A stretch of 64,000 bases of DNA from Ruegeria marina (GCF_900101475.1 NZ_FMZV01000006.1:62001-126000), one strand, 5' to 3'; numbered from the stretch's first letter, positions 17,337 to 26,052 are shown. The notes: a model not told the origin generated them from the sequence alone. Translations and numbers: made by a program.

Positions 17337-18278
17337 TCAGCGCGCCGCCGGATCGAAGGCCTGCCAGATGCCGCGCGCCACCAGATCCCGGATGACTTCG
17401 AGCGTTATCCGTTCAAGTTCGAGGCTTGCACGGGTGACCGGCCGGGCCGGGTTGCGCACGAGGTAGACCGGCCGCACCATCGCCGGTTTCACGATAGGGG
17501 CCATGATCAGTTCGCCCCGCTCGACGAAATCGATGGCGGCGGCGGGGGCGAGGATGGTGTAGCCGCTGCTGCGCGAAACCATGATCTTGATCTGCGCCAA
17601 TGCATCCATTTCGGTGGCCACATTCAGGCTTACGCCCTGGCCGCGGGCAAAACGGTCGATCATGCTGCGCAGCCCGTGATGCGGCGAGGGCAATACGAGT
17701 TCGACTTCGGCCAGATCGGCGAAACGCACGGGGCTGCCGGCGCGGCTGTGGAAGGGCCAGGCATCGGGGGCCGAGAAGAAGTGCAGCTCTTCCGTCATCA
17801 GTTGGCGATGGCTCAGATGGCCGACCGAGGCGATGTCGTAAAGCATGCCAAGGTCGATGGACTGGTCTTCGAGCCATGTCTTGATGAAACCGCTCATCGC
17901 GTCGATGGCGCGCAGGCGGACCTTGGGCAGTTCCAGCCTTACGGTTTCTGCCAGCGGCACCGAAAGCACCATGGCGATGGAACTGGGCAGGCCGAAGCTG
18001 ACCTCGCCTTGCGGTTCACTGCCGCTTTCACGGACGGCGGCGCGGGTACGTTCGAGCGCCGCGATCACCTCGCGCGCGTGGCTGAGCAGGACCTCGCCCG
18101 ATTCCGTAAGGGACACGCCGCGGGGGCTACGATCGAGAAGGGTAACGTCAAGTTCGCGTTCGAGAGCGATCACATGCTGCGACAGCGATGGTTGGGCCAC
18201 GTTCACGCGCTGGGCTGCGGCGGAAAGCGAACCTTCCTCGGCGATGGCGACGAAATAGCGGAGTTGACGGATATCCAT
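17337..18278 (-). CDS. LysR family transcriptional regulator
   Basis: A 313-residue LysR-type regulator: winged helix-turn-helix in residues 1-60 (MDIRQLRYFVAIAEEGSLSA then AAQRVNVAQPSLSQHV), a linker helix, and a two-lobed effector domain from about residue 90. It is divergent from the GST - NTF2 - SDR - CitE - CitF operon (242 bp between starts), the classical arrangement for a LysR protein controlling its neighbour. A T-N11-A dyad at 18323 lies in the shared promoter. Its 3' end is only 7 bp from the end of the second importer operon. Confidence 0.9.
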   Translation of the reverse strand: MDIRQLRYFVAIAEEGSLSAAAQRVNVAQPSLSQHVIALERELDVTLLDRSPRGVSLTESGEVLLSHAREVIAALERTRAAVRESGSEPQGEVSFGLPSSIAMVLSVPLAETVRLELPKVRLRAIDAMSGFIKTWLEDQSIDLGMLYDIASVGHLSHRQLMTEELHFFSAPDAWPFHSRAGSPVRFADLAEVELVLPSPHHGLRSMIDRFARGQGVSLNVATEMDALAQIKIMVSRSSGYTILAPAAAIDFVERGELIMAPIVKPAMVRPVYLVRNPARPVTRASLELERITLEVIRDLVARGIWQAFDPAAR

Positions 18279-18322
18279 CGCTTGTCCTTGACCGGTGCCA
18301 TCCCTGCTTCATACGCAAAACC

Positions 18323-18335
18323 TCTGACAGGCAGA
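18323..18335. promoter_or_regulatory. Candidate LysR binding dyad (T-N11-A)
   Basis: TCTG-N5-CAGA is a perfect dyad with the T-N11-A form expected for LysR-type sites, about 45 bp upstream of the LysR start and 186 bp upstream of the GST start. It is a good candidate for the autoregulatory and activation site. This has not been tested against chance. Confidence 0.45.
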
Positions 18336-18520
18336 GATGAATTGTCGTCAAATGCCAGTAAGCGCCGGGCTTTTATCGGTGTCAAAACTTTTTCCTATGA
18401 CGGGCGGAGTGAATGCATATTACCGACGCTTCGGGAAACCCTGTTATCGAAAGGCAATGCGCCGCGACTGCGCTGTCCGCGCCGCTGTCATCACTGGACC
18501 CAGCGGAGAGGAGCCGCCCC

Positions 18521-19468
18521 ATGACCGACATCATCCTGCATCACTACGACCTGTCCCCGTTCTCCGAAAAAATTCGGCTGGCGCTGGGGTACAAGGGGCT
18601 GCCGTGGAAGTCGGTCAAGGTCGAGGCTGTTCCGCCCCGTCCGCTGCTCGACGCTCTGACCGGCGGCTATCGCCGGGTGCCGGTAATGCAGATCGGCGCC
18701 GACATCTATTGCGACACCGAGGTCATCTTTCGCGCGCTGGAACGTATCCAGCCGCAGCCCAGCCTCTATCCGGCCGGCGAGGGTATCGCCAAGGCGCTGT
18801 CGTTCTGGTGGGACCGCGCGACCTGGAAACCGGCCATCGGCATCCTGGTGGATTACATCGGCGAGCATCTGCCCGAGGAGTTCCTGCGCGACCGCAAGGA
18901 CCATTACCTGGGCTATGACATTTCCAAGTCGGCAATGGCGCCGATGCTGTCGGCCTATGTGCAGCAGATGACCGCCTTCGGGGAATGGCTCGCCTCGATG
19001 CTGGCCGAGAATGGCGATTACCTGACCGGCCAGGCGGTAAGCGCGGCCGATATCACCTGTTATCATTCGCTGTGGCTTTTGCGCGCGAATTGCGGGGCCG
19101 AGGCGATTGATGCGCAGTTGCGGCTGAGCCCCGCCGTGACCGCCTGGATGGACCGGATCGCCGCGATCGGCCACGGCACGCCAACCGAGATGACGCCGGA
19201 GGAGGCGCTGGCGGTGGCCAAGGAGGCCGAACCCGCCGACAGCTTTGCCGCCGACGCCGATCCGACCGGGCTGAAACCCGGCCAGGCGGTGACGGTCACA
19301 CCCGACGACAATGCCAAGGTGACCGTCGCTGGAACGCTGGTCGCCGTTGACGCGCAGGAGATCGTGATCGCCCGGCAAAGCTCCGAGGCGGGTACGCACC
19401 ACATCCATTTCCCGCGTGCCGGTTTCGAGGTGTTCGCTGCACCCGCCGACGCGCAAACCGCAGCCTGA
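18521..19468 (+). CDS. Glutathione S-transferase with extra C-terminal domain
   Basis: A 315-residue product, longer than a normal GST (200-230). Residues 1-80 form the thioredoxin-like domain (DLSPFSEKIRLAL active-site region, then RRVPVMQ with the cis-Pro, then DTEVIF). About 90-235 is the helical GST C domain. The remaining ~65 residues (from DPTGLKPGQAVTV to the end) look like a small beta-rich, SH3-like module joined by an Ala/Glu-rich linker. AGCGGAGAGGAG precedes the start; an earlier in-frame ATG at 18413 lacks one. First gene of the operon leading to CitE and CitF. The substrate and the role of the extra domain are unknown. Confidence 0.8.
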   Translation: MTDIILHHYDLSPFSEKIRLALGYKGLPWKSVKVEAVPPRPLLDALTGGYRRVPVMQIGADIYCDTEVIFRALERIQPQPSLYPAGEGIAKALSFWWDRATWKPAIGILVDYIGEHLPEEFLRDRKDHYLGYDISKSAMAPMLSAYVQQMTAFGEWLASMLAENGDYLTGQAVSAADITCYHSLWLLRANCGAEAIDAQLRLSPAVTAWMDRIAAIGHGTPTEMTPEEALAVAKEAEPADSFAADADPTGLKPGQAVTVTPDDNAKVTVAGTLVAVDAQEIVIARQSSEAGTHHIHFPRAGFEVFAAPADAQTAA

Positions 19469-19488
19469 GACCCGAAAAGGTCCTCGTA

Positions 19489-19926
19489 ATGAAGGATATC
19501 GACATGACCGAAACGACCACGATCGAAGCGAACCGCAAACGCGCCAAGGATTATTTCAAGGCATTTGCCACCAAGGACCGGGCATGGCTGGAGGCCAACG
19601 TGGCCGCGACCTATATCCGCAACGACTCCACGCTGCCCTTCGAGGTGGTCGGCCCCGAAGGCGTGCTGCAACTGGGCGACCTGCTGCTCGGCGCCTTTTC
19701 TGAGATCGAGCTCGACGTGCAGGATACCGTGGCCGAGGGAGACAAGGTGCTGGTTCGGTTGCAGTTCCGCGGGGTCCATTCCGGGCCGTTCGGTGACTAC
19801 CAGGCGACGGGCAAGCGGTTCGACGTGGCCGTGCTGGACCTGTTCCGGATGGAGAACGGCAAGATCGCCGAGCAATGGCCCGCCATCGACAACATCGGCC
19901 TGCAACAGCAGATCGGCATGCTCTGA
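19489..19926 (+). CDS. NTF2/SnoaL-like protein
   Basis: A 145-residue alpha+beta barrel-type protein of the SnoaL/ester-cyclase kind: N-terminal helix ANRKRAKDYFKAFATKD, central strands EIELDVQDTVAEGDKVLVR and the C-terminal pattern FRMENGKIAEQWPAIDN typical of the family. A second start at 19504 (MTETTT) has AAGGA at good spacing and may be the true one. Such proteins act as small isomerases, cyclases or hydrolases, and often the function is unknown. It lies between the GST and the SDR in one transcription unit. Confidence 0.75.
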   Translation: MKDIDMTETTTIEANRKRAKDYFKAFATKDRAWLEANVAATYIRNDSTLPFEVVGPEGVLQLGDLLLGAFSEIELDVQDTVAEGDKVLVRLQFRGVHSGPFGDYQATGKRFDVAVLDLFRMENGKIAEQWPAIDNIGLQQQIGML

Positions 19927-19939
19927 GGAAGATGGCAGG

Positions 19940-20689
19940 ATGCGTCTGAACGGAAAGACCGCGATCGTCACCGGCGGTGGCGCCGGGTTCGGGGCCGAGA
20001 TTGCCCGTGTGTTTGCCCGGGAGGGGGCCAGGGTCGTGATCCTGGACCTGAACGGCGCGGCGGCCGAGGCCACTGCAGCCGAGATCGGCGCAGCGGCGCT
20101 GGCGGTGGCGGGCGACGTGACCAGAGCGGCGGATATCGATCGCGCGGTACACGAAGCTCGACGCTTTGGCGGCCGGGTGGACATAGTGGTCAACAACGCC
20201 GGTTGGACGCATCGCAACAAGCCGATCCTGGAGGTCACGGAAGAAGAATTCGACCGCGTTTATGCAATCAACGTGAAATCGATCTTTCACATGACCAATG
20301 CCGTGGTGCCGGTCATGCGGGCGCAAGGCAGGGGGGTGATCCTGAACATCGGGTCGACGGCGGGCATTCGCCCGCGTCCGGGCCTGACATGGTACAACTC
20401 GACAAAGGGAGCAGTGAACCTGCTGAGCAGGTCGATGGCGGTGGAACTGGCGCCTGACGGCATCCGGGTGAACTGCGTGGCCCCGGTGATGGGCGCGACC
20501 GGCCTTCTGGAATCGTTCATGGGCGTGCCCGACACGCCCGAGAACCGCGCGAAATTCATCGCCACCGTACCGCTGGGCCGGCTGGCCGAGCCGCGCGACG
20601 TCGCCGGGGCTTGTCTCTACCTCGCTTCCGACGATGCCGAGTTCATCACCGGCACAGTTCTGGAAGTGGACGGTGGGCGCACGGTCTGA
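19940..20689 (+). CDS. Short-chain dehydrogenase/reductase
   Basis: Classical SDR, 249 residues. Cofactor loop TGGGAGFG (about 12-19), Asp in VVILDLN (NAD preference), NNAG, catalytic Ser in NIGSTAG, Tyr/Lys in YNSTK and the terminal VLEVDGG are all present. It is strongly paralogous to the SDR at 26033-26779: both share NIGSTAG.RPRPGL.WYN, the THRN.P.L.VTEEE segment and TGTVLEVDGGR. GGCAGG precedes the start. Third gene of the LysR-linked operon; it probably oxidises a hydroxyacid or sugar-like alcohol before the CoA-dependent steps. Confidence 0.88.
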   Translation: MRLNGKTAIVTGGGAGFGAEIARVFAREGARVVILDLNGAAAEATAAEIGAAALAVAGDVTRAADIDRAVHEARRFGGRVDIVVNNAGWTHRNKPILEVTEEEFDRVYAINVKSIFHMTNAVVPVMRAQGRGVILNIGSTAGIRPRPGLTWYNSTKGAVNLLSRSMAVELAPDGIRVNCVAPVMGATGLLESFMGVPDTPENRAKFIATVPLGRLAEPRDVAGACLYLASDDAEFITGTVLEVDGGRTV

Positions 20690-20699
20690 GGTCTGGCCG

Positions 20700-21512
20700 A
20701 TGCGCACGCCTGTCACATATCTCTTCGTTCCCGCCGACCGGCCCGAGCGGTTTGCCAAGGCGATGGGATCCGGCGCGGATCGGGTGATCCTCGACCTGGA
20801 GGATGCCGTGCGCCCGGAGGCCAAGCCCGCGGCGCGGGCGGCGATACGGGCCGCCGCGCTGGACTGGCCCCGGGTGGTGGTTCGGGTCAATCCCGCGACG
20901 ACGGAATTCATCGCCGATGACCTGTCTGCGGTGGCTGCAACGGGGGCTATGGCGGTGATGCTGCCCAAAGCGGAAGAACCGCGCGAAGTGGCCCGCGTGC
21001 GCGACGCCATCGGGAGGGAAATCGAGGTGATCCCGCAAATCGAAACGGCACTTGGACTGGAGCGGGTCGATGCCCTGCTGGGGGCGCAGGGCGTGCGGCG
21101 GGTGGCATTTGGCCATCTGGACTACGCGCTCGACCTGGGTTGCGTGCCCGAATGGGAGGCGCTGACGCTGGCGCGGCAACGGCTGGTCTGGCGGTCGCGC
21201 CTGGCGGGGCGCGATGCGCCGGTCGACAGTGTGACGCCCGAGTTGGATCCTGCCCGCGTGGCCGAGGACACGGCGCGGGCCAAGGCGCTGGGTATGGGGG
21301 GCAAGCTGTTGATCCATCCGGCTCAGGTTGCGCCCTCTGCAGAAAGTTTCGCCCCGACCGAGGCGGAACTGGCCTGGGCGCGCAGGGTTCTGGCAGCCGT
21401 GGCCGCTGGCGCTGGCGCGATCGCTGTTGATGGCCGAATGGTCGACAAACCGGTCGAAGACGCGGCGCGCCGTATCCTCGATCTTTCCCCGAACGCCCAG
21501 GAGCATGTGTGA
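20700..21512 (+). CDS. CitE-like HpcH/HpaI CoA-ester lyase
   Basis: A 270-residue member of the citrate lyase beta / malyl-CoA lyase family, which cleaves beta-hydroxyacyl thioesters. Family landmarks: FVPADRPERF near the N terminus, DLEDAV (about 32-37, with the magnesium-binding Glu/Asp set), RVN, QIETALGL, FGHLDYALDLG, the phosphate/CoA-region motif KLLIHPAQ and VDGRMVDKPV near the C terminus. It is shorter than most CitE proteins (~290-300). It is followed by CitF with an overlap, but no CitD (acyl carrier gamma subunit) gene is present, so it may act on a true CoA ester. Confidence 0.82.
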   Translation: MRTPVTYLFVPADRPERFAKAMGSGADRVILDLEDAVRPEAKPAARAAIRAAALDWPRVVVRVNPATTEFIADDLSAVAATGAMAVMLPKAEEPREVARVRDAIGREIEVIPQIETALGLERVDALLGAQGVRRVAFGHLDYALDLGCVPEWEALTLARQRLVWRSRLAGRDAPVDSVTPELDPARVAEDTARAKALGMGGKLLIHPAQVAPSAESFAPTEAELAWARRVLAAVAAGAGAIAVDGRMVDKPVEDAARRILDLSPNAQEHV

Positions 21513-21513
21513 A

Positions 21514-23016
21514 ATGCTGGATCTTCCCCGTACCCTGGCCGGCTATGGCCGCCTGCGCAGCCCGGACACGACCGAAACGCTGAGCCGCCGGTTGACCCGC
21601 CGCAACAAGATCCTGCCGGATCTCGATGCGGCCCTGTCCGCCTGTGAACTGAAGGATGGCGACACGATTTCCTTCCACCATCACCTGCGCAACGGCGATG
21701 GCGTGCTGAATGCGGTGATGGAGGCGGTGGCGCGGCGCGGGCTCCGAGGCATCCATGTCGCTGCGACCTCGATCTTCCCGGTGCATGCGCCGCTGGTCGA
21801 GCATATCCGAAATGGAACGGTGCGACGGATATCGGCCAACTTCATCTCTGGTCCGGTGGGCGAGGCGGTGAGCGCCGGGGCGCTGGAGGAACCGGTGATC
21901 CTGCGGACCCATGGCGGACGGGCGCGGGCGCTGGACCAGGGCGAGCTGAAGGTCGATGTCGCCTTCGTGGCGGCGCCCGCGGCGGATGAGCTGGGCAATA
22001 TCAGCGGCCGGATCGGGCGGGCGGCCTGCGGTACGATGGGCTATCCGTTATGTGATGTCGAGGTTGCAGCCCGCGTGGTGGCGGTAACCGACAGCCTGAT
22101 GCCCTTTCCCTGCGGGCCGGTGGACATAGCCCAGGACAAGGTTGATCACGTGGTCGTCGTTGGATCGATCGGTGATCCGGGCGGGATTTCGTCAGGGACG
22201 ACCAGACCGGCGGAGGATCAGCTTGGGCTGGCTATCGGTGAAACCGCCGCGGCGGTGATCGCGGCCAGCGGTTTCTTGGAAGACGGGTTCGCGTTCCAGA
22301 CCGGGGCCGGGTCGATCTCGCTTGCCACCGCGGCGGCGGTTGGGCGCGAGATGGCGCGGCGCGGGATCACCGGCAGTTTTGCCGCAGGGGGGATCACCGG
22401 TTTCCATGTCGACATGCTGGAGGCCGGTCTGTTTCGCAACCTGATGGACGTGCAATGTTTCGACCAGGCTGCCGTGCGGTCCTATCGCGATGACGCGCGG
22501 CACCTGTCGATGTCGGCGGGTGTCTATGCCGCGCCGCATATCGGGGGGGCCGTGGTGGATCGGATCGACACGGTGGTTCTGGGCGCGGCCGAGGTGGACC
22601 TGAATTTCAACGTCAACGTCACCACCAAGGCGGGCGGCGTGATCATCGGCGGGTCGGGCGGGCATGCCGATACCGCTGCGGGTGCAAGGATGAGCGTGAT
22701 CACCACGCGGCTGAATGCGGCCGGTTATGCGAAGATCGTGCCGCAGGTCGGCACGCTGACGACGCCGGGCGCGACGGTGGACGTCGTGGTGACGGATGGC
22801 GGCATCGCGGTGAACCCGGCACGGGGCGATTTGTGCGAACGTTTCCGCGCAGCCGGTTTGCCGGTTTTAAGCATCGAGGAACTCGGGGCGCGGGCCGCCG
22901 ACGCCGCGACGCGGGCCGTACCGGCCCGAGCGGATGGGCGGGTTGTCGCCGTCTCGGAATACCGCGACGGATCGGTCACCGACGTGGTGCGGCAGATCGA
23001 TCCCGAAAGGCTCTAG
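21514..23016 (+). CDS. citF: Citrate lyase alpha subunit (CitF)-like CoA transferase
   Basis: A 500-residue protein with the CitF architecture: RNKILPDLDAAL near the N terminus, a CoA-transferase core (HHHLRNGDGV, GRIGRAACGTMGYPLCDVEV, PVDIAQDKVDHVVVV), then FQTGAGSISLA, FAAGGITGFHVDMLEAGLFR and NVTTKAGGVIIGGSGGHADT. In citrate lyase, CitF exchanges acetyl for citrate on the CitD prosthetic group. CAGGAG is correctly placed for the ATG at 21514; an ATG at 21505 is too close. CitD, CitC, CitX and CitG are all absent here. Its stop shares the bases CTAG with the convergent oxidoreductase gene. Confidence 0.85.
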   Translation: MLDLPRTLAGYGRLRSPDTTETLSRRLTRRNKILPDLDAALSACELKDGDTISFHHHLRNGDGVLNAVMEAVARRGLRGIHVAATSIFPVHAPLVEHIRNGTVRRISANFISGPVGEAVSAGALEEPVILRTHGGRARALDQGELKVDVAFVAAPAADELGNISGRIGRAACGTMGYPLCDVEVAARVVAVTDSLMPFPCGPVDIAQDKVDHVVVVGSIGDPGGISSGTTRPAEDQLGLAIGETAAAVIAASGFLEDGFAFQTGAGSISLATAAAVGREMARRGITGSFAAGGITGFHVDMLEAGLFRNLMDVQCFDQAAVRSYRDDARHLSMSAGVYAAPHIGGAVVDRIDTVVLGAAEVDLNFNVNVTTKAGGVIIGGSGGHADTAAGARMSVITTRLNAAGYAKIVPQVGTLTTPGATVDVVVTDGGIAVNPARGDLCERFRAAGLPVLSIEELGARAADAATRAVPARADGRVVAVSEYRDGSVTDVVRQIDPERL

Positions 23017-23999
23017 GTAATCATCCGACCGGTGAGCACGACCTTTCCCCGGGCACCGGGGCGCAGCACGTCACGCTGGGCCTCGGCTGCCTCCGCCAGC
23101 GGATAGGTGCGGTTCACCACCGGACGCAGACTGCCATCCGCAAGACCCGCGCCGATATCGGCGAGCGTGTCCAGCACCCGCGTGCGGGGTGCGTTCCATA
23201 CGGCGGTTCCCGCGATATCAAGCTCCTTCATCATCGCGACACGCGGCGAGATCACGATTTCTCCGCGGCACCCGACGATCACGATTCGCCCGAACGGGGC
23301 GGCAAGGTCCATGTCGGCGGCAAGGTTTGCGTTGGCGAGCATTTCGAGGATCAGCGCGGGGCCCTCGCCGCCCGTCGCGCTTCGGACCTGGTCAAGGTAT
23401 CCCGGCCGGGAATGATCGACCGCGACTTCTGCACCCTGTGCGCGAACGAGGTCGAGGCCCGCGGCGCTGCCGGCGCTGCCGATCGCGCGCATCCCGGCAC
23501 GATGGGCAAGCTGGATTGCCGCGGTGCCGACTGCACCGCTGGCGCCATGGATGAAGACGGTCTCGCCCGCCTGCGCTCGGCCCCGGGTGAAAAGGGCAAG
23601 ATGAGCGGTGACATAGGGCACGCCGATTGCTGCGGCCTCGGCGAAGCCGACGTTCTCGGGCAATGGCAGAATGTTTTCCGCCGGGCGCAGCACGTATTCG
23701 GCATAGCAGCCCGAGAGGTCGCGACCCAGCGCGGCGCTGACGAAAACGCGGTCGCCGGGGGCGAATTTTTCCACCTGCGGTCCCACTGTAGCGACCACAC
23801 CGGCACAATCGCCGCCGGGAATGTAGGGAAGATCGGGGGTGATGGCGTAATTTCCCGTCAGCATATAGGTATCGGCCGGGTTGACACCGGCGGCCTTCAT
23901 TTCGATCAGCACCTGGCCCGGGCCGGGTTCAGGCGCGGGGATTTCGTCAAGGACAAGGGTTTCGGGGCCGCCGAAGGCATGGGCGCGGATGGCTTTCAT
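23013..23999 (-). CDS. Zinc-independent quinone oxidoreductase (MDR superfamily)
   Basis: A 328-residue NADPH:quinone/enoyl reductase-like protein. GroES-like N domain (MKAIRAHAFGGPETLVLDEI), GVNPADTYMLTGNY typical of QOR proteins, VFVSAALG, the Rossmann loop GASGAVGTAAIQLA (about 150-163) and a C-terminal RTYPLAEAAEAQRDV segment. No catalytic or structural zinc Cys cluster is seen, which places it with QOR/zeta-crystallin reductases rather than alcohol dehydrogenases. Last gene of a leftward group with the enolase-superfamily, lactonase, SDR and ALDH genes. Its stop overlaps that of citF. Confidence 0.85.
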   Translation of the reverse strand: MKAIRAHAFGGPETLVLDEIPAPEPGPGQVLIEMKAAGVNPADTYMLTGNYAITPDLPYIPGGDCAGVVATVGPQVEKFAPGDRVFVSAALGRDLSGCYAEYVLRPAENILPLPENVGFAEAAAIGVPYVTAHLALFTRGRAQAGETVFIHGASGAVGTAAIQLAHRAGMRAIGSAGSAAGLDLVRAQGAEVAVDHSRPGYLDQVRSATGGEGPALILEMLANANLAADMDLAAPFGRIVIVGCRGEIVISPRVAMMKELDIAGTAVWNAPRTRVLDTLADIGAGLADGSLRPVVNRTYPLAEAAEAQRDVLRPGARGKVVLTGRMIT

Positions 24000-24010
24000 C
24001 GCTTGGTTCC

Positions 24011-25141
24011 TCAGCACCGGTCGGATGTCCAGGTGGCAAAGGGCGAGAGCGCGGCGAGGTCCGGTTCGGTACCGAGCCCGAGGCCGGCGGGCAAGGGGAC
24101 CGTGCCTTCGCTTACAGGCAACAGATCGCCGACAATCAACTCGCGCCCTGCATTCGGATGGCAATCCATCTCGAGATTTCCCTCTCCACCGGCAGCCGCC
24201 AGCGCGTGGAGAGACGAGAGACTGGCAATGCCGCCGCCGAAGACATGCGGGCAGTAGACGGCGCCAGTTTTTGCCGCCGCGCGGGCCACGCGCATGCAGC
24301 CGGTGACACCGCCCCATTTGGTGATGTCGGGCTGGTAGTAGCGCAGCGCCTTCCGGGCGAACCAGATATCGAAATCGCCGCCGCGCAGGTTTTCGCCCCC
24401 GGCAAGCGGAATCGGTGACGCCTTGGCCAGCGCATCCCAGTCGTCCAGCGGCGTGTCGACGCGCATCGGTTCCTCGAACCAGCGTAGGTGATGCTCGGCC
24501 GCGGCGCGGGCCATTTCCGCGGCGTCGGCGGGCGAAAGCGACTGGTTGGCGTCGATCATGAACTCGGCAGCGGGTCCGATGGCCGCGCGAACCTCGGCGA
24601 TGTTGGCAAGGTCGCGCGCGCGCCCGAAACCGATCTTGAGCTTGAAGGCGCGGTGGCCCTCGGCGTACCGAGCGGCGGCGAACTCGGCCGCGCCATCGGG
24701 GTTGATGCCGGTGGCATAGACCGGGATGCGCTGCATCGGGGTGTCGGAGAGCAGCCGCGCCAGCGGCTTACCCGCGCGCCGCGCGGACATGTCCCAGAGC
24801 GCTATGTCGATACCGGCGATGACTTGCGCCACGGGGCCGACCTCGCCGGTTTGCAGCACCAGGACCTCTGTCAGCTGTGTCAGGTGGTCGAAGGCCTCGG
24901 CCGGATCGCCGAAGCTCTTGCCGACCAGCGCCTGGCCCAGATCCACCGCCAGCCTGGCGCGGTGTTCGGCGCCGACGGCGGGCCAGTTCGACCAGACCTC
25001 GCCCCAGCCTTCGGCGCCCTCGGTATCGGTGACCCGGACCAGGACCATCGGCCTGTCGCGGAACGTGCCGAAGGCGACCTTGATCGGCTGCGCGATGGGC
25101 ACCCGAAAGGCGAAGGCGTCGATACGGGCGATGGCGGGCAT
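24011..25141 (-). CDS. Mandelate racemase/muconate lactonizing enzyme family dehydratase
   Basis: Enolase-superfamily enzyme, 376 residues. The capping domain is followed by a barrel with the MR-subgroup residues: Lys167 and Lys169 in FKLKIG, metal ligands Asp197 (IDANQ), Glu223 (WFEEP) and Glu250 (GGEN), and an Asp272/His299 dyad (QPDITKWGG and CPHVFGGG). This set usually abstracts a proton from a sugar acid and eliminates water, giving a 2-keto-3-deoxy acid. With the lactonase immediately upstream, an aldonate or aldarate dehydratase is the most likely job. The exact sugar acid cannot be read. Confidence 0.85.
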   Translation of the reverse strand: MPAIARIDAFAFRVPIAQPIKVAFGTFRDRPMVLVRVTDTEGAEGWGEVWSNWPAVGAEHRARLAVDLGQALVGKSFGDPAEAFDHLTQLTEVLVLQTGEVGPVAQVIAGIDIALWDMSARRAGKPLARLLSDTPMQRIPVYATGINPDGAAEFAAARYAEGHRAFKLKIGFGRARDLANIAEVRAAIGPAAEFMIDANQSLSPADAAEMARAAAEHHLRWFEEPMRVDTPLDDWDALAKASPIPLAGGENLRGGDFDIWFARKALRYYQPDITKWGGVTGCMRVARAAAKTGAVYCPHVFGGGIASLSSLHALAAAGGEGNLEMDCHPNAGRELIVGDLLPVSEGTVPLPAGLGLGTEPDLAALSPFATWTSDRC

Positions 25142-25152
25142 GGGGGCTCCTT

Positions 25153-26052
25153 TCAGCGCGGCGGCAGGATAACGCGGGGCTCGGGCAGGCCGGGCACGGG
25201 CACGCGGACCGAGAAGAGCGCGCCGGCAAGCGGTTCGGCGATGCGCTCGGCTTCGGTCATGTTCTGGCAGGTGGTGGTGATGTAGAGAGTTCTCAGGTCG
25301 GGCCCGCCGAGGGTGCAGGCGGTCGGGCGATCGACGGGCATGTCGATGCGGTCCGAGACCGTGCCATCGGGGGCAAGGCGGGTGACGCGGCCGCCGTTGA
25401 ATTCGGCTACCCAGAGGTGCCCTTCGGAATCGACAGTGGCGCCGTCCGGAAAGGCCGGCGGTGTGCTGGCGGCGAAGGGGCGCGGTTGGCTCATGGCGCC
25501 GGTGATCGGGTCGAAATCATGGGTATCGATCCGGTGTTGCAGGCTGTCGGCGAAATACATCCGCGTCCCGTCGGGGCTCCAGGCCAGGGAATTGGGGATC
25601 GCGATACTGTCCCTGACCGGGGTCAGCCCTTCGCGGTCAAGCCGGTAGAGCGTGCCTTCGGGCGCGCGGGTGATGTTGTGCATCGTGCCCGCCCAGAACC
25701 GCCCCTGCCGGTCGGCCCGACCATCGTTCCAGCGATGGCCTTCGACCTCGGGCAGGTCGGCCAGGGTTTCAAAGGCGCCGCTGGCCGGGTTCCACAGGCA
25801 CACCCGGCGTTCCAGCGCCACGATCAGGCCGGGGCCTTCGGTCAGCGCCAGGGCGCCGATCATTCCGGGCATGTCCCAGCTGTCGAAGGCGCCGGTGGCC
25901 GGGGCGAGCCGACAAATCGCCGGACGGCGGATATCGACCCACCACAAGACACCCGCGCGCGCGTCCCATGTCGGGCATTCTCCCAGGATGTCGCGGCTGC
26001 TGCCCTCGCGCCGAAGCCCTGCGGGGGCCGGATCAGATGCAGCGGCCACCAT
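25153..26052 (-). CDS. SMP-30/gluconolactonase family lactonase
   Basis: Six-bladed beta-propeller lactonase of 299 residues. Metal and catalytic residues fit the family: Glu25 in GECPTWD, Asn109 in HRWNDG, Asn154 in IPNSLAWSPDG and Asp203 in FPDGATVD. The start at 26052 lies 20 bp inside the upstream SDR gene and has TGAGG ahead of it; an alternative start within residues 1-20 is possible. It would open the sugar-lactone made by the SDR before dehydration by the enolase-superfamily enzyme, the usual order in non-phosphorylating sugar routes. Confidence 0.84.
   Translation of the reverse strand: MVAAASDPAPAGLRREGSSRDILGECPTWDARAGVLWWVDIRRPAICRLAPATGAFDSWDMPGMIGALALTEGPGLIVALERRVCLWNPASGAFETLADLPEVEGHRWNDGRADRQGRFWAGTMHNITRAPEGTLYRLDREGLTPVRDSIAIPNSLAWSPDGTRMYFADSLQHRIDTHDFDPITGAMSQPRPFAASTPPAFPDGATVDSEGHLWVAEFNGGRVTRLAPDGTVSDRIDMPVDRPTACTLGGPDLRTLYITTTCQNMTEAERIAEPLAGALFSVRVPVPGLPEPRVILPPR

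Noticed and set aside
20700-23016. Calling the CitE/CitF pair a complete citrate lyase
   Set aside because: CitD and the prosthetic-group genes are absent from the locus, so citrate lyase activity is not supported.
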